NCBI RefSeq assembly: GCF_015240065.1
Contig: NZ_CP060506.1
Coordinates: forward strand, 124,001 to 188,000
Length of the DNA: 64,000 nucleotides
From: Nanchangia anserum
GTDB lineage: Bacteria > Actinomycetota > Actinomycetes > Actinomycetales > Actinomycetaceae
Direction: 5' to 3'
The position numbers and the translations under genes were made by a program. The notes beneath the pieces were generated by a model. The model did not search any database, had not been told where the DNA came from, and saw only the letters and a program-made list of their open reading frames with translations. Of this stretch, positions 41,359-48,185 are shown in pieces (positions within the stretch are counted from its first letter, which is position 1; each line of letters begins with the position of its first letter).

Positions 41359-41781
41359 ATGTCACGCGTCCACATCACCGTCTCCGGCATCATCGCCAAG
41401 GCACCCCAGCTCCACACCGCCGACGCCACCACCTACACCTATGCCCACCTCTCCGCCCGCGACTCCACCCGCGACGAACAAGGCAACTGGGTGAACGGCC
41501 CCACCACGTATTACTCCATTAAGGTTCGCGGCAAGGCCGCCGCGAACCTTGTTGACACTGTGACAGCGTGTGGGCCGATCCCCGTCATCGTCGCCGGCAC
41601 CCTGAAAACCCGGCAGTGGGTGGATGAGGACGGAAACAAACGCATCTCGCGCACCATCTACGCCGACCACATCGGCGCCTCCTTCAATGTTCCACTCACC
41701 GTCTTCGCTCCCGCCAAGACGGGGGAGCCTCCCTTCGATGGGGACTACGAGTTCACCGTCGACGATGACGACGAGTTCTAG
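41359..41781 (+). CDS. ssb: Single-stranded DNA-binding protein
   Basis: A 140-residue OB-fold SSB: RVHITVSGIIAKAPQLHTAD (3-22), YYSIKVRGKAAANLVDTV (~51-68), VIVAGTLKTRQWVDEDGN and the acidic C-terminal tip DDDDEF that recruits partner proteins. It is shorter than chromosomal actinobacterial SSBs, as is usual for plasmid and ICE copies. GGAAGGA precedes the ATG. It probably coats the transferred strand during conjugation or element replication. Confidence 0.86.
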   Translation: MSRVHITVSGIIAKAPQLHTADATTYTYAHLSARDSTRDEQGNWVNGPTTYYSIKVRGKAAANLVDTVTACGPIPVIVAGTLKTRQWVDEDGNKRISRTIYADHIGASFNVPLTVFAPAKTGEPPFDGDYEFTVDDDDEF

Positions 41782-41787
41782 CCGGCG

Positions 41788-41820
41788 CCGCGGACACACC
41801 CCACCGGGGCGTGTCCGCGG
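41788..41820 (+). terminator. Terminator-like hairpin after ssb
   Basis: Perfect 10-bp GC arms (41788-41797 and 41811-41820), 6 bases after the ssb stop. Confidence 0.65.
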
Positions 41821-42186
41821 GAGCGGGGCCGGGCCCGGGGTGCTAGGCGAGACCGCCGGGTGCCGGGCCAGGCGTGGGTGAATGTTGTGGGGCCAAACGC
41901 TAACCGCACTCGCCACGGTTCGGGTTCATTAAGCGACTTAGTGGCGTCCCTTGGCCTGTTTCCCCTGTCTCTGGCGTGGCTGGGGTGTGGGGGAGTGAAG
42001 CAAACCGGGTCTATCACGCGTCCCGCTCCAGGCAACACACCCGGCCTGGCCTAGCCCACACACCTGCGGTGTATGCGCTAGGCCACCCCAGGACCCGTGC
42101 TGCCTTCCCGCTTGTCGACGCGTGAGGCACGCCCCTTGTCTTCACTCAATACCCCCACACGGGGCCACACAGAAAGAAACAGACCA
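41821..42186. other. Intergenic region between ssb and the redoxin gene
   Basis: I see no coding frame with family resemblance here. It holds one 9-bp inverted repeat (42047-42055 with 42077-42085) that could be a terminator or leader hairpin. The sequence between is rich in short C and G runs. Confidence 0.4.
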
Positions 42187-42432
42187 ATGACCACCACGCT
42201 CTACCTCGCCACTCTTCCCAACTGCCCGCGCTGCCGCATGGTCAAGCGCTGGCTCACCACCCACAACATCACCCACACCACCATCGACCTGACCAACCAC
42301 CCCGACACCCTCGCCCAACTCAAGACCCGAGGCGCCACCAGCGCCCCCGTCCTCTACACGCCGGGCACATCCGGCCCCGTCATCGTCTCCACCGGGTTCA
42401 ACCCCACCGAACTCACCCAGCTCACCCGCTAG
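42187..42432 (+). CDS. NrdH-redoxin/glutaredoxin-like protein
   Basis: An 81-residue thioredoxin-fold protein: TLYLATLPNCPRCRMVKRWL with the CxxC active site CPRC (~12-15), INLT-type strand TIDLTNHPDT, and GATSAPVLYTPG with the cis-Pro before the third strand. It lacks the usual NrdH C-terminal WSGFRPD, having STGFNPTEL instead. It probably passes electrons to a ribonucleotide reductase or another disulfide enzyme; no such gene lies nearby. ATG 42187 is chosen as it begins the fold directly. Confidence 0.78.
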   Translation: MTTTLYLATLPNCPRCRMVKRWLTTHNITHTTIDLTNHPDTLAQLKTRGATSAPVLYTPGTSGPVIVSTGFNPTELTQLTR

Positions 42433-42518
42433 CCCCGCCGCGCCCGGCCCCACCAAGGGACCGGGCGCGGAACATGCGCCGGGCTGGCCTGGCTAGACCA
42501 GGGGAGGGCGTACGCCGC

Positions 42519-42550
42519 GGCGACGCCACCGCAGGCGGCGGCGTCACTGT
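42519..42550. repeat. GC palindromic repeat, copy A
   Basis: GGCGACGCCACCGC followed by its near-complement GGCGGCGGCGTCAC. A second copy with almost the same ends is at 42663-42691; both end GCGTCAC(T/A)GT. They resemble small REP-like palindromes, 113 bases apart, in a stretch without genes. Confidence 0.5.
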
Positions 42551-42662
42551 ATCCCCCCGCGACCGGCTCAGCTACGCTGACCCGCCCGCGTCGAGCCTTG
42601 CGACACCCACCAGCGCCCACACCTGGCCCAGCGCTGTAGCGGTTGAGGGCTTAACAGCCCCA

Positions 42663-42691
42663 GGCGACGCCACCGCGGGTGGCGTCACAGT
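42663..42691. repeat. GC palindromic repeat, copy B
   Basis: GGCGACGCCACCGC, then GGGTGGCGTCACAGT; the same palindrome as at 42519-42550 with a shorter centre. Confidence 0.5.
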
Positions 42692-42789
42692 CTCATGGCG
42701 CCGCCCCACGACGGGGCGGCGCTGGGATGCCTGGCCCCACCGCCGCTCTATTGCCCACTCACCCTCGATCCCCACCCGGGGCGTTTTTG

Positions 42790-43459
42790 GTTCCATCCCT
42801 CCACTGCTTTTGCGCCGGTCTCGGCTTGCGTGAAGCAGCGGTAGCGGTCCCCTCCGGCGTCCCCATTTGTCGGGGCGGGTGTGGGCGGGGATGGGGGCGC
42901 ACGGCACGCGGCGCGGGGTACAAAGGCGGCCACACCCTCACGGGCGTGGCCACAGTCCCCCTGCTTTCCGTGCGGGCCAGCCCAGCAAGGCTGGTCTAGC
43001 CCGCACGAAAAGGGTGTTGGTGGACTCCAGACGCCCGGGCCCCGTATTAGCGCGTGTGGTTCGCGGGGCGGGTCTCGGGGAAACGCCACGGCACGCCTCA
43101 TGATTGAGCCCTTTCTTATTCGTGTCACGGGCACGCAAGCGTGCCCGAAAGGGGCGGGCGCGGAGGCGTTCACGCGCCAGGGGAGGCGGCCCCGCAAGGC
43201 GTCTACACGATTGAGCGATGGGGGCGCGAACAGGCCGGCGTGTCGGGGACTGGCGAGCCGGCACGCGTGGGTGACCAGTCGAGGGCGCGGGGGGGTGAGG
43301 GCGATCCCGGCCCCCACCCCTGTTCGCCTCGCGCCCCGATGCGGTAGACCATCGAGGAATCGCCGAGGCAGCCACCGGGGGCTCGGTCACCAAAGGAAGG
43401 CGATAAGCCCGCCGTAGTAGGCGGCCACTTGGTAGCAAAACGGGGTCGGCAGTATTCAT
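42790..43459 (-). pseudogene. Decayed inverted copy of the 43706-44330 gene pair
   Basis: Read leftward from the ATG at 43459, this stretch repeats in order landmarks of the functional genes on the other strand: MNTA at the start, GTCTACCGCATCGGG (VYRIG), AGAAAGG-CTCAATCATGAG (start of the second gene), CCGAGACCCGCCCCGCG, GGAGTCCACCAACACC, CCCCCATCCCCGCCCAC and GCCGAGACCGGCGCAAA. Frames are broken many times, so no product is expected. The leader GCCGACATGAA is also conserved. It faces the intact copy head to head with 246 bases between the two ATGs. A ~92-base palindromic segment is inserted at 42919-43010. Confidence 0.82.
42919..43010. repeat. Inserted palindromic segment within the decayed copy
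   Basis: This ~92-base stretch has no counterpart in the intact gene and contains two hairpins. The larger is 42969-43007, with arms CGTGCGGGC/GCCCGCACG and inner arms AGCC..GGCT. The smaller is GGCCAC/GTGGCC near 42929-42952. It may be a small mobile palindromic element. Confidence 0.5.
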
Positions 43460-43705
43460 GTCGGCCCCCGGTCGAGTTGACGCCGGCGCTACCTCCCTTC
43501 ATTGGGAAGCCCCTTCGGGGTCTATCACACCTCTCGCGCCACGCAACGCCTCCGGGTGTCACCTCGCACACACGCGCTAACGCGCGCATGAGCGAGGCCA
43601 CACCCTCCGGCTTATGCGCTCTGCTCCAGGCGTGATCGAGCGCAAGCGCCTTCCCAACGAAGGGAAGCGCCCAAGCTCACCAAATACGACCTAAAGGAGG
43701 CCGAC

Positions 43706-44023
43706 ATGAACACTGCCGCTCACGAAACTGTGGACCGTTTAGCCGCCTACTACGACGACCTCATCGCCTACTTCGCCCACCATGACCTCGCCCCCGGTAA
43801 CTACCTCGACGATGCAGCCCTCGACATTGTCTACCGCATCGGGACACGAGGCGAATACCGAGGAGCCGAGATCACCCTCACCCCCACCGCGCCCACAATC
43901 CGCCTCAACACCCACACGCGCCAGCTCACCAGCCCCCGCCACGCCCGGCCCGTCCCCGCCCCCATCGTCCAAGCCCTCGACGACGCCTTACAAGGCCGCC
44001 TCCCCCAAGTAGCGCACCACTAA
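43706..44023 (+). CDS. Small element protein of unknown function (105 aa)
   Basis: Starts MNTAAHETVDRLAAYYDDLI with an excellent AAAGGAGG 6 bases upstream. A helical N-terminal half with many Tyr/Asp is followed by a basic Thr/Pro/Arg-rich half (TPTAPTIRLNTHTRQLTSPR) and a closing PIVQALDDALQGRLPQVAHH. No family is recognised. The gene is followed 71 bases later by the metallopeptidase gene, and both are duplicated in decayed form on the opposite strand, so the two form a mobile or duplicated unit. Confidence 0.6.
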   Translation: MNTAAHETVDRLAAYYDDLIAYFAHHDLAPGNYLDDAALDIVYRIGTRGEYRGAEITLTPTAPTIRLNTHTRQLTSPRHARPVPAPIVQALDDALQGRLPQVAHH

Positions 44024-44094
44024 GACCGCGCCCGCCCCTCGACGTGGGGCACACAAGGTGCCCCACTACGACCCGAATTAGAAAGGACTCAATC

Positions 44095-45396
44095 ATGAGC
44101 CACATCATTCGTTTCCCCGAGACCCGCCCCGCGAACCACACCGTTACCACGAACGCGCCCGGGCGCCTGGAGTCCACCAACACCAACAACCCCGCGCCGC
44201 GTGCCGCCGCCCCCATCCCCGCCCACACCCGCCACGACTCCAGCATCGACGCCCTCGCGGACCGCTACCGCCGCATCACGGAAGCCGAGACCGGCGCAAA
44301 CATCCCGCGCACCTTCCCTAACGCCAGCCTGATCAGGCTCCCCAACGAAACCGCCCCCCAATGGTTGCGCCGCGTCTTGTATACGCTTCGGCGCCGCAAC
44401 GAGCCCGCGGCCGTGTCGCTTACGCGTTATACCGCTATCACCGGTGACAGCTCCCTCACCGACGGGCGAGAAGAACTGATCGAAGACGTCGCAGCCGGGC
44501 GCCGTATCACCTTTGACAACACCGACACCGACGCGAGCCAGGCCGCACGCGCCCGCGCCTTTGAACAGGGCATCGAGTTCACGGCCGAACGCGTCTACGA
44601 GAACCTATCTAACTACCAAGCCCGCCGGCGCGCGATTAAATCGCAACTGGACTACCTCAAGTCCGTCACCACCAAAGCCCACCGCGCCAAGGCCTGGCAA
44701 GATAAGAAGTTCCCCGACGTCGAGCATCACGTGCTTGCGCGTGACTCGCGTGCCGCTCACTGGTTTAGCCACATCGAGATCGACAACGATGTCACCCCCG
44801 CGGCCTGGCACACGTTCGACGAAGAAGCCAATAAAGCCCTTCTTGGGTTCCTGCCCTACTGTGAAGCCCTCGCACCCGCCCTGCGAGTGCGCTACCTCGG
44901 CAAGCATCGCGCCCTCGGCGTCTACTGGTCCCACGTCAACACCATCGCCGTTGACGTGCGCGACACCCGCTCCTTCATCCACGAATACGGCCACCACCTC
45001 GACCTCGCAGTCTTCGGCGGCTACTCCCTCACCAAGGAATTCGAACCCATCATGCGCGCCTACTGGGAGCTGCTCGACCTGGAGAACATGACGCCCGCAC
45101 AGGTTAACTACTACATGACACCCACCGAGATTTTCGCCCGCGCCTTCGAGTACTACCAAGCCCCCAACATCGCGCACGGGTCGATGATCATCAACCACAA
45201 GCGCATCGACACCAAGGCGCCCTACGCACCGTTCAAAAACGACGACCTAGGCGCGAACGTGTTCGACACCTTCGACCGGATCTTCGGAACCACCACCCCC
45301 ACCACCGAGGCCACCACCACGACCACGGCAGCCGCCCACCGCAACACCGCAGCCACCATCACTAGCAACGATTGGGAAAACATCCCCCTCTTCTAG
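44095..45396 (+). CDS. Putative zinc metallopeptidase (HEYGHH) of the conjugative element
   Basis: A 433-residue soluble protein without signal peptide. SFIHEYGHHLDLAVFGG (~300-316) carries the HExxH zinc motif; about 45 residues on, YYMTPTEIFARAFEYYQAPN supplies a candidate third ligand Glu in the gluzincin manner. The upstream ~290 residues are helical (ETAPQWLRRVLYTLRRRN, AFEQGIEFTAERVYENLSNY), and the C-terminus is Thr-rich ending NDWENIPLF. Similar domains occur in polyvalent or antirestriction-type proteins delivered with conjugative DNA; ArdC-type function is possible but unproved. ATG 44095 fits GAAAGGA 7 bases upstream. Confidence 0.7.
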   Translation: MSHIIRFPETRPANHTVTTNAPGRLESTNTNNPAPRAAAPIPAHTRHDSSIDALADRYRRITEAETGANIPRTFPNASLIRLPNETAPQWLRRVLYTLRRRNEPAAVSLTRYTAITGDSSLTDGREELIEDVAAGRRITFDNTDTDASQAARARAFEQGIEFTAERVYENLSNYQARRRAIKSQLDYLKSVTTKAHRAKAWQDKKFPDVEHHVLARDSRAAHWFSHIEIDNDVTPAAWHTFDEEANKALLGFLPYCEALAPALRVRYLGKHRALGVYWSHVNTIAVDVRDTRSFIHEYGHHLDLAVFGGYSLTKEFEPIMRAYWELLDLENMTPAQVNYYMTPTEIFARAFEYYQAPNIAHGSMIINHKRIDTKAPYAPFKNDDLGANVFDTFDRIFGTTTPTTEATTTTTAAAHRNTAATITSNDWENIPLF

Positions 45397-45413
45397 ACCC
45401 GCCCCCACACCCC

Positions 45414-45445
45414 GCACCCCCGCCGCCCAGACGCGGCGGGGGTGC
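45414..45445 (+). terminator. Terminator-like hairpin after the metallopeptidase gene
   Basis: 13-bp GC arms (45414-45426 and 45433-45445), 6-base loop, 17 bases after the stop. Confidence 0.7.
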
Positions 45446-46104
45446 TACCCATACCCACAACCCCGCCCACACCCGGCGCGGCCCGGCCCGCCGCAAGGCG
45501 ACGAGCCGGGCCGAGTCTCGCCACCGCGACGCGGCGGCGAAGTGGGGGGAGCGAGGCCGGCCCGACACAAACCGGCAGTGTCTTTCCGCCGTCCCCGCTC
45601 CCCCCACACCCCCCTGCGCAACCCGGCCGGGGCGGTCCCCTGGCATAAGCGACTAGCGTTAGACCTTCACCGCGGTGTTGCCCACAGTGGGCACAGCCGC
45701 CCCGGCTACGCCGGCGCCTGCACCCAATGTGGACAACCGACCAGCGGCACAGGCCGCTACGCGACCTGTCGCAATCTGTCTGTGCGCGAGGCGGGCGCGA
45801 GCGGGGGTCGCGCACCTCTGCTCGGCTCACGCCGAGCCGCGAGGTGCCAGCTCACCCCTCGCGCGCCCCGCGCACGGCCCGGGCCGCTGGCCCGGGCGGC
45901 AAGGCCCGCCGCGGCAGCGACGGCCCTTGCCACACGCACACCCACACGCATGCACAGTTCACGCCGCGACTCACTGTGGACCAGTGACAGTCACAGAGAC
46001 GATGACGCACCCACCGCGCGCGACAAGTCACGCGCGCCACTGCGCACCCGCCACCACGTCGACACCATCGACGCGCCACCCCGCACACAGCAGCGGCGCG
46101 GGGT

Positions 46105-46144
46105 GTGTGAAGGACTATGCACGCTACCGCGTGCAGTCCCACAC
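46105..46144. repeat. Hairpin repeat 1 of 3 in the oriT candidate region
   Basis: Stem GGACT, 2 bases, GCACGC, loop TACC, GCGTGC, AGTCC, with flanking GTGTG/CACAC. The same design recurs at 46229 and 46499, with compensating stem changes. Confidence 0.65.
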
Positions 46145-46228
46145 GACCCACGCACGCACTCGCACACGCGCCGCGACCACACCCACGCCGCACCCGCGAC
46201 CACCCCGCACGCGGTAGTGACGCGGGGT

Positions 46229-46269
46229 GTGTGGAGGACTGTGCACGCTGCCGCGTGCAGTCCCCACAC
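46229..46269. repeat. Hairpin repeat 2 of 3 in the oriT candidate region
   Basis: GTGTGG, GGACT, GCACGC, loop TGCC, GCGTGC, AGTCC, CCACAC: the most complete of the three. Confidence 0.65.
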
Positions 46270-46356
46270 TGCCCCGCGCACCCGCGCACGCACTCTCGCA
46301 CGTACTCGCGCACGTACTCGCGCGCGCCTTGCACCAGCCACGTGACACCGCGGCGG

Positions 46357-46409
46357 CGCGTGTGTGAAGACGCGTGCGAGGCTACGCCCGCACACCCTTC
46401 ACACACGCG
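46357..46409. repeat. Inverted repeat with 13-bp arms
   Basis: CGCGTGTGTGAAG (46357-46369) and CTTCACACACGCG (46397-46409), perfect, around 27 bases. Confidence 0.6.
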
Positions 46410-46498
46410 TGCCCACCCGCGGCACTAACCAGCGCCGTGAACATTCGTTCACGCCACCACCCCGGCACACACACCCGGCGCACGGTGTCGGCGCGGGC

Positions 46499-46534
46499 GT
46501 GGAGACGATGCACGCTACCGCGTGCAGTCTCCAC
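46499..46534. repeat. Hairpin repeat 3 of 3 in the oriT candidate region
   Basis: GTGGAGAC, 3 bases, GCACGC, loop TACC, GCGTGC, 1 base, GTCTCCAC. The outer stem differs from repeats 1 and 2 on both strands together. Confidence 0.65.
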
Positions 46535-46605
46535 ACACCCGCACACGACCCCCGCACGACCCGGTGAGACCCCACGCGCAAACCCCGCGCGTGGACTCCG
46601 TTCGT

Positions 46606-46634
46606 GTTCGTTAAGAGTTCTATCGCTAACGAAC
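46606..46634. repeat. AT-richer inverted repeat in the oriT candidate region
   Basis: GTTCGTTA (46606-46613) and TAACGAAC (46627-46634) around 13 bases, in the only AT-rich patch of this part, so it could be a protein-binding site. Confidence 0.5.
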
Positions 46635-46768
46635 TCGACCCCGTCGCGTCCCTGCTCCCTCCTCTCGCACAGGTTCACGCGCACTCTCTCGACTCTCGCG
46701 AGCCGACCCCGTTCCGTTCCGTTCCACCCCGTGCGCGAGGCCGTCACGCACCCGTGAAGCGAGGGGAC

Positions 46769-46809
46769 ACGTGCTGTGCGCGTCGCGTGCAAGAGCGCGC
46801 ACAGCACGT
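46769..46809. repeat. Inverted repeat with 14-bp arms
   Basis: ACGTGCTGTGCGCG (46769-46782) and CGCGCACAGCACGT (46796-46809), perfect, with a 13-base loop. Confidence 0.6.
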
Positions 46810-47063
46810 TCACACTCGCGTTCACGACGCGTGCGCGACCCTGTCGCGCTAGTCGCACAGGCCGGCGAGCGGCCTGTCACTACCCCCGCGCGCGGCCGTG
46901 CACATGCTCGCGCACGCGCCTTGCCGACTCGCTCACGCTCGCCGTCACTGCCCGTGCACAACCACGCACACAACCGCGCGCAACGGTCCCAGCCCGAGGG
47001 GCCGGGACGCAAGATAGCGATAGGTACTGACCTAACTTTTTACGCGCAAGCGCTACTGGACCC

Positions 47064-47091
47064 ACCTTTGCGCGCCATTGCGCGCAAAGGT
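47064..47091. other. Best oriT candidate: perfect 12-bp inverted repeat upstream of mobC
   Basis: ACCTTTGCGCGC, CATT, GCGCGCAAAGGT lies 164 bases before the MobC start, preceded by an A/T-rich segment (TAACTTTTTACG at ~47033-47044) and a small repeat TAGGT-ACTG-ACCTA. Relaxases commonly bind such a repeat and nick close to one arm. The nick site itself cannot be read from sequence alone. Confidence 0.5.
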
Positions 47092-47255
47092 CTAGGTCTC
47101 GTTGCACTGGGCATTCTGTGCGGCTACACGCCCGCGACTAGCCGCCCGCGGCGGCCCGTTCGACGATGAACACACCACCACGACACACACCACGGCGTGT
47201 GTGCGCAGGGGCGCATTACTAGATGACCAACACACCAGGGGAGGGAGACGCGACC

Positions 47256-48185
47256 ATGACGACGACGAACACGACGACACCACAACCACTCCAACCCCTC
47301 ACCAACCGCGCACCTCTGAAGCGCGGACGCCAACCCAAGGACCACACACCCGGATGCATCGAACGACTTACCGTGCGTTGTTTTCCCGAAGAGCGCGACC
47401 GGGTTAAGACCAACGCGGCAGCCGCGGGCTGTTCAGTCAGTAACTACATCGTGCGCCGGTGTGCCTACGAAGTCACCACCGGCTCCAACCTGCAAACCGA
47501 ACTCGGCCTAACCCGTATCGACGTCAACAACCTTGCCGTACTCATGCGCAGCATCAACGCCCGCTTGCACACACGTGCACTCGACCTCAACGCCGCCACA
47601 CGACAAACACACCTCTCACGCGCCATCCCCAACACCTACAACACCACCGTGCAAGCCTTCGTCCAGACCCTCATGCCCTACACGTTGTTGTCGAAGACCT
47701 TCACGCACTACCTCTACAACCGCAACCGACGTGGACTACGCATCCTCACACCCGACGCACTCAACCCCAAGGGCCGCCAAGTCCGCAGCGAAGGCGACCG
47801 GCGCACCGTGACCATTAACGTCAAGTGCACGCCGCTTGTTAAGACCCTCATGGTTAACAACGCAAACGCGCTCGGCTGTTCGCTGTCCCATCTCGTCATC
47901 CACCGGTGTGCCTTCACACCCGAAGCCCCGACCCACCTCGATACGTTCTCGCTTACAACCGTTATCGATCTGCTCGGCTACCTCGCCCACTTCACCCGCA
48001 TCCTCGCGTTGAGCGAATCCAACCTCGCCCAAACCGCGATGTACCCCAACGACTACGCCGCCTGGCCCGGCACCCGCGCACACCTACACGACCTCGCAGA
48101 CTCCTACACCGGCTACGCCAAAACCATCGCCACACGCATTGGCCACGACCTCACCCACGACCGCGCATGGTGGCACCTGTCATGA
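47256..48185 (+). CDS. mobC: MobC-like relaxosome accessory protein with duplicated domain
   Basis: A 309-residue protein with two similar ~95-residue halves, each opening with a ribbon-helix-helix-like unit: IERLTVRCFPEERDRVKTNA, GCSVSNYIVRRCAYE (~35-75) and RTVTINVKCTPLVKTLMVNN, GCSLSHLVIHRCAF (~187-227). A helical MobC-type region follows each (INARLHTRALDL; TRILALSESN). MobC proteins bind oriT and assist relaxase nicking. Usual MobC is half this size, so a tandem fusion seems to have occurred. ATG 47256 is preferred over 47223 because GGGAGGGAG lies between them. It overlaps the relaxase gene by 4 bases (ATGA). Confidence 0.78.
   Translation: MTTTNTTTPQPLQPLTNRAPLKRGRQPKDHTPGCIERLTVRCFPEERDRVKTNAAAAGCSVSNYIVRRCAYEVTTGSNLQTELGLTRIDVNNLAVLMRSINARLHTRALDLNAATRQTHLSRAIPNTYNTTVQAFVQTLMPYTLLSKTFTHYLYNRNRRGLRILTPDALNPKGRQVRSEGDRRTVTINVKCTPLVKTLMVNNANALGCSLSHLVIHRCAFTPEAPTHLDTFSLTTVIDLLGYLAHFTRILALSESNLAQTAMYPNDYAAWPGTRAHLHDLADSYTGYAKTIATRIGHDLTHDRAWWHLS

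Larger units (their letters stand above)
45446..47255. other. Non-coding, hairpin-rich region upstream of mobC and relaxase (oriT candidate region)
   Basis: About 1.8 kb with no convincing gene: the open frames here are Arg/Ala/His/Thr-rich in all six frames because of CAC/GCG runs. It holds at least seven strong inverted repeats (46105-46144, 46229-46269, 46357-46409, 46499-46534, 46606-46634, 46769-46809, 47064-47091). Its position directly before MobC and relaxase genes is where oriT is normally found. One short Cys pattern (CTQCGQPTSGTGRYATC, from ~45718) could be a relic of a zinc ribbon. Confidence 0.6.

Noticed and set aside
42572-43601. Minus-strand and plus-strand frames of 100-190 codons around 42.6-43.6 kb
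   Set aside because: They are pieces of the decayed inverted copy in shifting frames; matching blocks to the intact genes occur in different frames, so no intact product exists.
45542-46860. Several overlapping 100-260 codon open frames on both strands
   Set aside because: They are Arg/Ala/His/Thr repeats caused by GC-rich CAC/GCG runs, lack ribosome sites and show no domain. Perfect inverted repeats run through them.
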